Below are positions 30,989 to 38,022 of a DNA stretch of 64,000 bases, piece after piece. The notes beneath the pieces are model-generated. The model searched no databases, was not told the origin of the DNA, and worked only from the letters and a program-made list of their open reading frames with translations. Source of the stretch: Candidatus Pantoea deserta. GTDB lineage: Bacteria; Pseudomonadota; Gammaproteobacteria; Enterobacterales; Enterobacteriaceae. Where the stretch lies: NCBI RefSeq assembly GCF_003813865.1, contig NZ_RMVG01000010.1, positions 1 to 64,000 of the forward strand. The letters are read 5' to 3'. Every line of letters starts with the position of its first letter. The first letter of the stretch is position 1. The translations under genes and the position numbers were made by a program.

Positions 30989-31603
30989 TTAGATTAACGT
31001 CATTACGACGATGCCCGTGGCTGAAATCTCATTCAGCGCACATTCAAACTCAGCGTCGCTGCCGCTGACCCTGACGCGACCGCCAGGCAGGCGAGACAGA
31101 TTGCGCAGGCTGGCCATACCCTCAATATCCAGCAGCCATTTGCCGTCTACCACAGCCTTGTAGCTGCGGTTGATGATGTACTGCTGTTCGCCTTCAATCA
31201 CCGCCAGCAGATGACTGTTGGGCGCGACCTTGTCCAGAAACAGTTTGCTTTCCAGAGTCACAAAATCGACAGGTCTGAGTTCACCATTTGTTAATTTTAC
31301 CCGTTCAATCTCGGCGAGGTTCTTCATCGAGTGACTTTCGCCGCCTTTTTCGGCCGCCATCGCCTGCACCGCGCTGGGCGGATTGCCCTGGCCATAAAGG
31401 ATCCAGTTGAGTTCAGCATCGGTGTCGATAAGGCACTGCACCACCAGATCGGCGGGGAAAGCGTCTCTTTTATAACGCATTGCCAGATTACTGGAGGAGA
31501 GACCGACGTGCTCAGCGTACTGCGATTTCTGTTTAAACCCATAGGCCTGAATCAGCCTGTCGAGGATAGCTCCGCCGCTCCCTTTAAAATTAGTGACTAA
31601 CAT
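30989..31603 (-). CDS. Phage CI repressor, 186/P2-like type
   Basis: 204 aa. The N-terminal part is a CI-type helix-turn-helix (ILDRLIQAYGFKQKSQYAEHVGLSSSNLA, residues 13-41, with LNWILYGQGNPP after it), and the C-terminal part is an oligomerisation domain. No Ser-Lys protease dyad of the LexA/S24 kind is apparent, so it should resemble phage 186 CI, which is removed by an antirepressor instead of by RecA-stimulated cleavage. AGGAAG precedes the start. No integrase gene follows it, unlike P2 and 186, where int lies on this side. Confidence 0.87.
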   Translation of the reverse strand: MLVTNFKGSGGAILDRLIQAYGFKQKSQYAEHVGLSSSNLAMRYKRDAFPADLVVQCLIDTDAELNWILYGQGNPPSAVQAMAAEKGGESHSMKNLAEIERVKLTNGELRPVDFVTLESKLFLDKVAPNSHLLAVIEGEQQYIINRSYKAVVDGKWLLDIEGMASLRNLSRLPGGRVRVSGSDAEFECALNEISATGIVVMTLI

Positions 31604-31700
31604 TTTTGAGCTTCCTCTTGTGTTACTAACATATTTGAATTAGCATCACTGCGTAGTGAATGTCATCGCATATGACTGACATTAGGTTAACTGGAGATGA
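31604..31700. promoter_or_regulatory. Divergent immunity/early promoter region with candidate CI operators
   Basis: Small inverted repeats occur here: TCACT/AGTGA (31646-31659) and GTCAT/ATGAC (31662-31676), plus repeated TTACTAACAT-like words near the cI start. The location between cI and the rightward early genes is where repressor operators lie in 186-like phages. No operator consensus was known to me for exact matching. Confidence 0.4.
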
Positions 31701-31930
31701 TGCCCTATGAGACCCGATATTACAAATGTCATAGCTGCACGCCTTTTATTGCGAGCAGGCGACCAGCCTGCCGTTCTGGCGCTTTTTTTCAGGGCGCGCG
31801 GGGCCTTACAGGCTTGCCGCGCCGCCTGGGCCGCGCAGGCCAGACCGCAAAACCCAAGGCTTCTCAGGCCGGTCGGCGCGGCAGGCTGGCGCGCTTCGGT
31901 TTCTGTTAATTTATGTCGAGTCTGATTCAC
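31682..31930 (-). other. Structured GC-rich segment, Icd-leader/C4-like
   Basis: The minus strand has an 82-codon reading frame whose end (AGWSPARNKRRAA) resembles leaders of Icd/Ash-type phage genes. The same DNA has a long imperfect inverted repeat, TTGCCGCGCCG near 31813 pairing with CGGCGCGGCAGG near 31873. Neither strand has a good ribosome site. It may be a structured antisense RNA of the C4 type or a decayed host-inhibition gene; neither is secure. Confidence 0.3.
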
Positions 31931-31932
31931 TT

Positions 31933-32253
31933 ATGATGAAGTGCCACTCTGAACCCATCGCCGCTATGACCTTTGATGAATTTCGCAGAAGCTGGCGGCA
32001 GCTGCGCAGCAATAGCCGTAATCCGGCGCTGATTGCCTTCAACCGGCAAAGCGACGAATTTAAGTTTTGCGTGCTGACGCTGGCGAACCGGGAACAACCC
32101 GGCAGCTTCCGACTTCAGGAGGTCGGCAATCCGTTTGAATCCTTTGATGAGGCACGGCGCAAGCTGATTATTGCCGCCATGAACAAAATGGTGCGCTGGG
32201 GCAGGCTGTTACCTCGGCCCTTTTCCGACGCAGACCGCTACCTGTCTGAATAA
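31933..32253 (+). CDS. Early phage hypothetical protein
   Basis: 106 aa (second ATG one codon later; an inner ATG at 31966 is another possible start). The protein is basic, with FDEFRRSWRQLRSNS near the N-terminus and FDEARRKLIIAAMNKMVRWG near the C-terminus. I do not recognise a family. It occupies the place of small early genes between the repressor and replication gene A in 186-like phages. The ribosome site is weak. Coding is supported by its GC-rich codon bias and by the frame being open to a stop directly before the next early gene. Confidence 0.6.
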   Translation: MMKCHSEPIAAMTFDEFRRSWRQLRSNSRNPALIAFNRQSDEFKFCVLTLANREQPGSFRLQEVGNPFESFDEARRKLIIAAMNKMVRWGRLLPRPFSDADRYLSE

Positions 32254-32323
32254 CTGATATTCATTGCAAATCAATGACGTAAACCCGTCGGGCTTCTCTT
32301 TGCCCAAATTCAGGAGAGATGAA

Positions 32324-32542
32324 ATGAAACACCTTGATGTTGATAGTGAAAATGATGCGCTGAACGTGCTGGTAGCCGCGGTGCGCAACGACGAGCGTAA
32401 AGACCGCGCGCGGGCGGTGGCCGACCGTCTGACCGCCATTGCCTGCTGTATCCGCCGCCAGGAGCTTAACGGCGTGGAGTCCGCCGAACTGATTCGCCGC
32501 GAAGCAGAGCGCTACCGCGACGAGTCGCAGGAGCTGCACTGA
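32324..32542 (+). CDS. DUF2732-type early phage protein
   Basis: 72 aa from ATG 32324, chosen because CAGGAG lies just upstream. The sequence (NDALNVLVAAVRNDERKDRA, AIACCIRRQELNG) matches the small helical DUF2732 proteins found before the zinc-finger gene and gene A in P2/186-like phages. Its function is unknown. The stop overlaps the next start by one base. Confidence 0.72.
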   Translation: MKHLDVDSENDALNVLVAAVRNDERKDRARAVADRLTAIACCIRRQELNGVESAELIRREAERYRDESQELH

Positions 32543-32766
32543 TGGTCGATATCATGGACAGAGAGCAGCAGCGTCAGGCCGAGCAGCTGGCGCTGGACAT
32601 TGCCGCCGTGACGCAGCGGCCCAAATGCGTCAGCGCTTTTTTCTGCCAGGAGTGTGACAGCGCGATTCCAGAGGCGCGCCGTCGCGCGCTTAGCGGCGTG
32701 TCCCGCTGCGTCGCCTGTCAGGAGATCGCCGAGCTGCGCGCCCGCCACTATCAGAGCGGCAGATAA
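32542..32766 (+). CDS. TraR/DksA-type zinc-finger protein
   Basis: 74 aa. A single C4 zinc finger is visible, CQECDSAIPEARRR...CVACQ (residues 34-57), typical of the TraR/DksA-like proteins of P2-like phages. TraR-like proteins bind the RNA polymerase secondary channel and mimic DksA/ppGpp, but a polymerase role for the phage members is inferred. It overlaps the starts of its neighbours, so it is translated together with gene A. Confidence 0.82.
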   Translation: MVDIMDREQQRQAEQLALDIAAVTQRPKCVSAFFCQECDSAIPEARRRALSGVSRCVACQEIAELRARHYQSGR

Positions 32767-34751
32767 TGCCGCGCTACTTCTGGCCGTGGAATGCGCCGCG
32801 TCAGGCCATCGCTTCCCCTTATCCCACCTGGGCTGAAATGCAGCAGCACAGCCGCCGGATGGCGGCGGTGTCGCAGGCGTGGACGGCGCTGGCGCAGCAG
32901 CCTGCGCTGGTGCAGCGCGCCATCCGGCAGCGCCACGCCCGGCTGGAGAGTCAGCGAGGCGCGGCCAGCGCCGCGAGCTATCTGACGACAACCTTTGCCG
33001 GGCGCCTGCTGCCGCGCATTGAGCGGGTCAGCGCGCAGTATCGGCTGGGCGCGATGCGGCGCGGCACTGCGGCGTGGCTGAGCGGCCAGGCCGAACAGGA
33101 AAGAGGCGCGGCGGCGGCGGCAGGCACGCTGTGGGAGCTAATGCGGCGTTTTAATCAACTGCCGGATATGTCGCGCGCCGACGTTGATATGCTGGCGGGA
33201 GACATCGCCAGTTTTATCTTTGCCGAACTGGTGCAGCTGCACGCGCAGAACAGCGGCGAATCAGACTGGCGCTATAGCCATCGCCTCTACCTGACCGCCG
33301 CAACCATTACCAGAGAATTTCGCCAGACGCCGCCGCTGTGGCAGACGGTCACCACGCGTCTCTTCGCGCCGGAAGATGTCACGCCCGCCATTATGCGTAT
33401 GCAGGCAGAAACATGGTGGAAAGGGCGGCTGCGCCGTATCGCCGCCGAGTGGCGCGAGCATGTGCAGATTGCATTAATACACGTCAGTAAAAACAACTCG
33501 CCTTACGCCAGCCGCGCGGCCCTTGCCGAGTGGCGCGAGCAGAAGCGCCGCACCCGTGATTTTTTACAGAGCATGGAGCTGGAGGACGAAGAGGGCAACC
33601 GCATCAGCCTGATCGACAAGCATGACGGCAGCGTCGCTAACCCCGCCATTCGCCGCTGCGAGCTAATGACGCGCATTCGCGGTTTTGAAACTATCTGCAA
33701 CGAGATGGGATATGTCGGCGAGTTTTGCACGCTGACTGCCCCGGCGCGCTATCACGCCACGCTCAGCAGCGGTCAGCCCAACCCGAAATGGGACGGTGCC
33801 AGCCCGGCTGAGACGCAGCGCTATCTCTGCCGACTCTGGCAGAAGGTGCGCGCCAGACTGCATCGCGAGCAGATCCGCCTGTTCGGCATCCGCGTCGCTG
33901 AACCACACCATGACGGCACGCCGCACTGGCATCTGCTGCTTTTTATGCGTCCACAGCAGGCCGCGCGGGTGCGCCAGATCCTGACGGAATACGCCTGCCA
34001 GCAAGACAGCGAAGAGCTGACCAGCGAAAAAGCGCGCAAGGCTCGCTTTCACACCACCGCGATTGACCCGCAAAAGGGCAGCGCCACTGGCTATATCGCC
34101 AAATACATTGCCAAAAATATTGACGGCTACGCGCTGGACGGCGAGCAAGACCATGAGAGCGGCGCAAACCTGCGCGACTGCGCGGCTGCGGTCTCTGCCT
34201 GGGCGGGACGCTGGCATATCCGTCAGTTTCAGTTTGTCGGCGGCGCGCCGGTCACCGTCTGGCGCGAACTCCGCCGTCTCACCGAGGCGCAAGAGGCGCG
34301 CAAGCTAAGCAGAGAGCTAACCGAGGCGCGCGAGGCGGCAGACAATGGCGACTGGGCTGCCTACATTAACGCGCAGGGCGGTCCGTTCGTTCGTCGGGAT
34401 GAGCTGGCAGTGCGCATCTGGTATCAGGATGCGGAGGAGTGCAATCGCTGGGGCGAAGAGATTACCCGCATTAAAGGCGTTTACCTTCCGGACGCAGGTA
34501 AAGAGAAACCGCTGCTGACCCGCCTGGTGGCCTGGAAAGTCGTGCCGAAGCGTAAAGCCGAGGCTGAGGAGGCTAAACAGAGCGCCGCCTCTTGGAGTTC
34601 TGTCATTAACTGTACGCCGTTGACAGAGGCGCAGCCAGCGGGTTCGCCAGGCGTATTAGCGCGGTTAACTCATTGTGTCGATCGGCTGGCTAAAAAAAAC
34701 GCAAAAGCACTTTTCCAGGGCCATTCGCACCGGCAAAACGCGCCGCCCTGA
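32766..34751 (+). CDS. A: Replication endonuclease gpA (P2 A-like, HUH rolling-circle initiator)
   Basis: 661 aa, somewhat shorter than P2 gpA (761). The HUH metal motif is present (PHHDGTPHWHLLLF, His387 and His389 by this start), and the paired active-site tyrosines in GYIAKYIAKNIDGY are Tyr443 and Tyr447, spaced as in P2. In P2 this cis-acting protein nicks the origin inside its own gene to begin rolling-circle replication. The frame is full and open, so catalytic ability appears kept although the element lacks head genes. The 3' part (34581-34616) contains one copy of a 36-bp repeat found again after ogr. Confidence 0.92.
   Translation: MPRYFWPWNAPRQAIASPYPTWAEMQQHSRRMAAVSQAWTALAQQPALVQRAIRQRHARLESQRGAASAASYLTTTFAGRLLPRIERVSAQYRLGAMRRGTAAWLSGQAEQERGAAAAAGTLWELMRRFNQLPDMSRADVDMLAGDIASFIFAELVQLHAQNSGESDWRYSHRLYLTAATITREFRQTPPLWQTVTTRLFAPEDVTPAIMRMQAETWWKGRLRRIAAEWREHVQIALIHVSKNNSPYASRAALAEWREQKRRTRDFLQSMELEDEEGNRISLIDKHDGSVANPAIRRCELMTRIRGFETICNEMGYVGEFCTLTAPARYHATLSSGQPNPKWDGASPAETQRYLCRLWQKVRARLHREQIRLFGIRVAEPHHDGTPHWHLLLFMRPQQAARVRQILTEYACQQDSEELTSEKARKARFHTTAIDPQKGSATGYIAKYIAKNIDGYALDGEQDHESGANLRDCAAAVSAWAGRWHIRQFQFVGGAPVTVWRELRRLTEAQEARKLSRELTEAREAADNGDWAAYINAQGGPFVRRDELAVRIWYQDAEECNRWGEEITRIKGVYLPDAGKEKPLLTRLVAWKVVPKRKAEAEEAKQSAASWSSVINCTPLTEAQPAGSPGVLARLTHCVDRLAKKNAKALFQGHSHRQNAPP
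34581..34616 (+). repeat. 36-bp direct repeat, copy 1 (inside gene A)
   Basis: Identical over 36 bases to 48637-48672, in the same orientation. In gene A it encodes the AASWSSVINCT part, which corresponds to a conserved C-terminal stretch of gpA proteins. The flanks of the two copies differ. Confidence 0.9.
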
Positions 34752-34880
34752 AGGGTTTTTTCCGTCATTATTACTGATTTGGCTTAAGGCAGGGCTCGGT
34801 AAAAAATCCGCTATATCAATAGCCTAAACGGTCGGCATTCGACGCGTAATTTTCTTTATATCAGATTGCATGCTGTGCTA

Positions 34881-34896
34881 CTGTATAGATATACAG
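34881..34896. promoter_or_regulatory. LexA (SOS) box
   Basis: CTGTATAGATATACAG matches the CTGT-N8-ACAG consensus perfectly with an AT-rich core. It overlaps the -10 region of a plausible promoter (TTGCAT at 34866, TATACA at 34890, 18-base spacer) 21 bases before the start of the small gene at 34918. Confidence 0.88.
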
Positions 34897-34917
34897 TTAT
34901 AAGATGGGGGAGGGAAA

Positions 34918-35109
34918 GTGGATAGTGACTTACAAGAACAGGTAATGCTTGAGCGCGTAGAGCTTATTGCACGTCTGACCACTGAAGGGGTGTGCAGGGA
35001 GCGCGACCGGGAAGTGGCCCTCGCTTTAATCGCCGAGATAGCCGGTGACAGGATGATAAAAAACAAGGAATTTGCCGTTTCGTTTTCTGCGATACCCACC
35101 AATAAATAA
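34918..35109 (+). CDS. Small SOS-controlled phage protein (candidate induction switch)
   Basis: 63 aa from a GTG start with a strong GGGGGAGGG ribosome site. The protein is helical (MLERVELIARLTTEGVC, EVALALIAEIAGDRMIKNK) and has no family I can name; the shape faintly recalls the YmgB/AriR-type small regulators. It directly follows a perfect LexA box, so DNA damage should induce it. In phage 186 a LexA-repressed antirepressor (Tum) releases CI; this gene could do the same job here, although it is much shorter than Tum and sits in a different place. Function is inference. Confidence 0.65.
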   Translation: MDSDLQEQVMLERVELIARLTTEGVCRERDREVALALIAEIAGDRMIKNKEFAVSFSAIPTNK

Positions 35110-35213
35110 CAATGCAGGTATGGCAATGCGAAGCGATTGTCTGACTGATAACAAACAGCAGATTCCAGACCTTCCTCTTTGATGTTGATGCCGTCTGATC
35201 ACGGCGTCCTGAG

Positions 35214-35242
35214 CAAAAACGGCACCCTTCGGGGTGCCGTTT
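35214..35242 (+). terminator. Intrinsic terminator before the tail genes
   Basis: An AACGGCACCC / GGGTGCCGTT stem with a TTCG loop and eight Ts. It would stop early/SOS transcription before gene X, so the tail genes need their own promoter, expected to be Ogr-dependent. Confidence 0.9.
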
Positions 35243-35462
35243 TTTTTGCGCTTCCCTTTCTCTGTTTGCCCATATTCCAGCGGGCGAGCGCGCGTTGAGC
35301 CGCGACGCCGCAGCAAGGAGACTGGCTGGGTCGGATGAGGCCCAGGCGGCACCGAATTCCGCCGCGAAGCAGGCTCCATCCGGCGTCTGCCGACACCGGC
35401 TCCAACGGAGGAAAAACAACAGTGACGCACTATTTAAGCGGATGTGACGCGGGGTTATCGCC

Positions 35463-35666
35463 ATGAACATCTACGCGCTCCAGGGCGATACGGTCGATGA
35501 GATCTGCTATCGCTACTACGGCCGCACGCAGCAGGCGGTCGAACAGGTTTACGCCGCCAATCCCGGACTTGCCGATCGCGGCGCCGTTCTGCCGCACGGC
35601 TATGCCGTGACGCTGCCCGATCTGCCGGACGCGGCAACAGGCGAAACCCTGAATCTGTGGGACTGA
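35463..35666 (+). CDS. X: Tail protein X (P2 gpX, LysM-like)
   Basis: 67 aa. A short LysM-like fold begins YALQGDTVDEICYRYYGRT and contains VYAANPGLADRGAVLPHGY, the standard pattern of P2 gpX and related tail proteins. It is an early component of the tail morphogenesis set. It begins the late-gene block directly; in P2 it follows head gene L, which is absent here. The stop lies 2 bases before the holin start. Confidence 0.88.
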   Translation: MNIYALQGDTVDEICYRYYGRTQQAVEQVYAANPGLADRGAVLPHGYAVTLPDLPDAATGETLNLWD

Positions 35667-35668
35667 CG

Positions 35669-35878
35669 ATGGAGAAAACCAGCTCGCTGATTAACTACCT
35701 GGTCAGCCTGTTTCTGATGTGGCTGGGCCGTCACACCATCCAGGACATCGCCTTTCTGGTGGGTTCCGGCGTGGCGGTCATCACCCTGATGGTCAACGTG
35801 GCGACCTTTTTCATCAACTGGCACTACCGCCGCAAAACCTACGAGCTTCAGCGCCAGCATTCGGGGAGGCAGACGTGA
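35669..35878 (+). CDS. Phage holin
   Basis: 69 aa from ATG 35669; an in-frame GTG lies four codons earlier. Two hydrophobic helices (about residues 8-24 and 27-50) and a basic C-terminal tail (WHYRRKTYELQRQ) are typical of class II holins next to SAR endolysins. It forms inner-membrane lesions at the end of the lytic programme. The stop overlaps the endolysin GTG start. Confidence 0.82.
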   Translation: MEKTSSLINYLVSLFLMWLGRHTIQDIAFLVGSGVAVITLMVNVATFFINWHYRRKTYELQRQHSGRQT

Positions 35879-36384
35879 GTCAGACCGCTAAACGCTGCGC
35901 GGTGGTCGCCGTGCTGGCGCTCGCCGCGCTGCTGCCGCAGTTTCATACGCTGAAAATTTCCTCCGCCGGTCTGCAACTGCTGGCCGACGCCGAGGGCTGC
36001 CGCACCTCGCCTTATCAATGCAGCGCCGGCGTCTGGACCAACGGCATAGGCCATACGGCGGGCGTAACGCCGCAGAGCAGGGTCAGCGAGCGCCAGGCGG
36101 CGGTGAATCTGGTCGACGATCTGATCCGCGTCGAACGCGAGCTTTCCGCCTGCGTGCCGGTGGCGATGCCTTCGCCGATCTGGGACGCGCTGGCGAGCTT
36201 CGCCTTTAACGTCGGCACTGGCGCCGCCTGCCGCTCAACGCTGGCGAACTACCTCAATCAACAGCGCTGGCGCGCCGCCTGCGACCAGCTGCCGCGCTGG
36301 ATTTACGTTAACGGCGTGAAAAACGCCGGGCTGATACAGCGGCGCGAGCGGGAGCGCGCCTGGTGCCTGCGAGGCGTCCCATGA
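35875..36384 (+). CDS. SAR endolysin (GH24 lysozyme, P21-like)
   Basis: 169 aa from GTG 35875 with a GGGGAGG site. The N-terminus is a weakly hydrophobic signal-arrest-release segment (CAVVAVLALAALLPQF, residues 8-23). The glycoside hydrolase 24 active site reads Glu40, Cys49, Thr55 within EGCRTSPYQC and AGVWTNGIGHT, the E-C-T form seen in P21-type endolysins. It is exported in tethered form and cuts peptidoglycan after membrane depolarisation by the holin. It overlaps the spanin gene (ATGA). Confidence 0.92.
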   Translation: MSQTAKRCAVVAVLALAALLPQFHTLKISSAGLQLLADAEGCRTSPYQCSAGVWTNGIGHTAGVTPQSRVSERQAAVNLVDDLIRVERELSACVPVAMPSPIWDALASFAFNVGTGAACRSTLANYLNQQRWRAACDQLPRWIYVNGVKNAGLIQRRERERAWCLRGVP

Positions 36385-36827
36385 TGCGCCTCTGCGTCGC
36401 GCTGCTGACGTTGCTGCTGCTGGCGCTCGGCGTTAGCTGCTGGCGCGGCGCGCAGGCTCGCGAGCAACTGCGCGAGGCGCAGCGCGCCAACGCCGCGCTC
36501 ATCGCCGATCTCGCCAGCCGCGAGCGGATTATTGCCCGTCTGAACCAGCAGGCGCAGGAAAACAGCGCGCGTGAGGCGCGGCTGCGTCAGCAACAGAGCG
36601 AGGCCAGCCGCCTCGCCCTCAACCGTGAAGCACAGATAGCGAGAGAAACCCATGACAGTCAGTCGTTACGCGCGTGGTCTGCCGCCGCTCTGCCTGATGA
36701 TCTTATCCGGCTGCACCGCCGTCCCGCCTTCGACAACGCCCGTGATTATCTGGACTGGCTGTCCGCGCGTGAACAGCTGTCCGCTGCCGGGCAACCGCCT
36801 GCAAACGCAGGGGGATCTGGCGGCTGA
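36381..36827 (+). CDS. lysB: LysB, Rz-like inner-membrane spanin subunit
   Basis: 148 aa from ATG 36381. A single N-terminal membrane helix (LCVALLTLLLLALGVSCW) is followed by a long coiled coil rich in Arg, Gln and Ala (residues 25-90), the layout of P2 LysB and lambda Rz. It spans the periplasm and works with the outer-membrane lipoprotein LysC to fuse the two membranes in the last lysis step. The lysC gene begins inside it in another frame. Confidence 0.87.
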   Translation: MMRLCVALLTLLLLALGVSCWRGAQAREQLREAQRANAALIADLASRERIIARLNQQAQENSAREARLRQQQSEASRLALNREAQIARETHDSQSLRAWSAAALPDDLIRLHRRPAFDNARDYLDWLSAREQLSAAGQPPANAGGSGG

Positions 36828-36972
36828 TAACCGTCAGTTAGAGGCTGCGCTCGCGTCCTGCGGGTTGCAGATTGAAATGATTAAAGCGTGTCAGGAGCAA
36901 CATGATGCAGAAACCTCAACAGCTACGCGCGGCGCTGCTTGGCAGCGTGCCGCTGCTACAGCAAAACCCTGA
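36652..36972 (+). CDS. lysC: LysC, Rz1-like outer-membrane spanin lipoprotein (nested)
   Basis: 106 aa, nested out of frame in lysB and running past its end into the start of R. A lipoprotein signal with lipobox ILSGC (about residues 17-21) is followed by the four-cysteine pattern of P2 LysC-type spanins (WTGCPRVNSC, ASCGLQ, KACQEQ). It is anchored in the outer membrane and pairs with LysB. The nested arrangement is normal for Rz/Rz1 pairs. The C-terminal end beyond the spanin core overlaps gene R by about 70 bases. Confidence 0.85.
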   Translation: MTVSRYARGLPPLCLMILSGCTAVPPSTTPVIIWTGCPRVNSCPLPGNRLQTQGDLAADNRQLEAALASCGLQIEMIKACQEQHDAETSTATRGAAWQRAAATAKP

Positions 36973-37360
36973 ACGGCTCACCATGGTCATCGCCGCCGGA
37001 ACCGTGGTCGCGACCAGTGCGCCGTCGCTCTCTTATGAGTATCGCTACCGGCTTGAACTTACCCTGGCCGATATTCAGCAGGAGATTGAGACCGTTATCG
37101 TGCCGCTGCTTGCCTGGCTGCGCGACAACCAGCCGGAAATGATGGGCAACGTTGACAAGCGACGCAGCGATTTTACCTTCGCGTCCGACGCCTCCGGCGC
37201 GCTCAGCATCGGCCTGCAACTGAGCGAGCGCGTACTGGTTGCCCAGACGGACGACGCCCTGCAGGTCACTTTTCCCGGCGAGCCGACGCCGCCCGCCAGC
37301 GACTACGCGCCGCTACAGCTCTGGGTGCACGGCGAGCTGGTCAGCGAGTGGCGGCGCTAA
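36902..37360 (+). CDS. R: Tail completion protein R (P2 gpR-like)
   Basis: 152 aa (ATG 36902 or 36905). It begins KPQQLRAALLGSVPLLQQNPERL and carries SYEYRYRLELTLADI and LPW-like WLRDNQPEMM, the usual P2 gpR pattern. In P2, R and S complete the tail and help join it to the head. Here R is kept, but S, which should follow, is missing: the next gene is V, starting 72 bases later. Confidence 0.87.
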   Translation: MMQKPQQLRAALLGSVPLLQQNPERLTMVIAAGTVVATSAPSLSYEYRYRLELTLADIQQEIETVIVPLLAWLRDNQPEMMGNVDKRRSDFTFASDASGALSIGLQLSERVLVAQTDDALQVTFPGEPTPPASDYAPLQLWVHGELVSEWRR

Positions 37361-37431
37361 AGCTGTCCTGTCATCCCTCAGCGGACGGCATCGCGTTGCT
37401 GGCCGCATGCACCAGAGGTAACACTAGCGAC

Positions 37432-38022
37432 ATGAACGAACATATCAGCGAAATCCTGCGTCTGCTGCGCAACCTTATCCGCATTGGCACCGTCTCGGCG
37501 GTGGACCTTCAGCGTGGGCGCTGCCGCGTACGCAGCGGCGATAACGAAACCGGCTGGCTGTCGTGGCTCAGCGCCCGCGCCGGTCGAAGCCGCGTCTGGA
37601 GCGCGCCGTCGGTGGGCGAACAGGTGCTGGTGCTGAGCCTGGGCGGCGAGCTGAACACCGGCTTTATCCTGCCGGGTATTTTTTCCGACAGCCATCCCGC
37701 GCCGTCTTCTTCGGCTGACGCGCTGCACTGGTCCTTTCCTGACGGCGCGGTTGTCGAGTATGAACCGCAGAACGGCGCGCTGAAGGCGAGCGGCATTCAA
37801 ACCGCCACCATTCAGGCGGCGTCCAGCATCCTGTTTGACGCGCCGCTGGTGGAGTGCACCACGAAGCTGAAAACCGCCACGCTGGAGGTAACCGGCGGCG
37901 GCGCGCTACAGGGCGATGTGACCCACAGCGGCGGCCGCTTTAGCTCGAACGGCATTGTGGTGGATGCGCATCAGCATGGCGGGGTGAAATCGGGTGGCGA
38001 TCTGTCAGGAGGACCGCAGTGA
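37432..38022 (+). CDS. V: Baseplate spike protein V (P2 gpV)
   Basis: 196 aa from ATG 37432 with AGAGG upstream. It has the OB-fold N-terminus (IGTVSAVDLQRGRCRVRSG) and a C-terminal beta-helix-like repeat ending in DAHQHGG, the HxH iron-binding tip motif of P2-like membrane-piercing spikes. It forms the trimeric needle that pierces the outer membrane on sheath contraction. Overlap with W is ATGA. Presence of an apparently intact tip supports a functional contractile particle. Confidence 0.92.
   Translation: MNEHISEILRLLRNLIRIGTVSAVDLQRGRCRVRSGDNETGWLSWLSARAGRSRVWSAPSVGEQVLVLSLGGELNTGFILPGIFSDSHPAPSSSADALHWSFPDGAVVEYEPQNGALKASGIQTATIQAASSILFDAPLVECTTKLKTATLEVTGGGALQGDVTHSGGRFSSNGIVVDAHQHGGVKSGGDLSGGPQ

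Larger units (their letters stand above)
34752..35462. other. Junction region replacing the P2 head genes
   Basis: About 710 bases between gene A and tail gene X. P2 has Q, P, O, N, M and L here (portal, terminase, scaffold/protease, capsid, terminase, head completion). The region holds only a LexA-boxed small gene and a terminator; the 210 bases before gene X have no recognisable coding and no trace of gene L that I can identify. The promoter for the tail genes must lie here or further upstream. Confidence 0.7.

Noticed and set aside
31707..31925. Plus-strand 72-codon frame upstream of the early genes
   Set aside because: No ribosome site, odd Ala/Arg-rich composition and it mirrors the minus-strand structured segment; not supported as a gene.
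35128..35165. Ogr-type late promoter box before gene X
   Set aside because: TGT and ACA words occur (near 35145-35165) but at spacings of 10 and 14, not 12; too weak to list.
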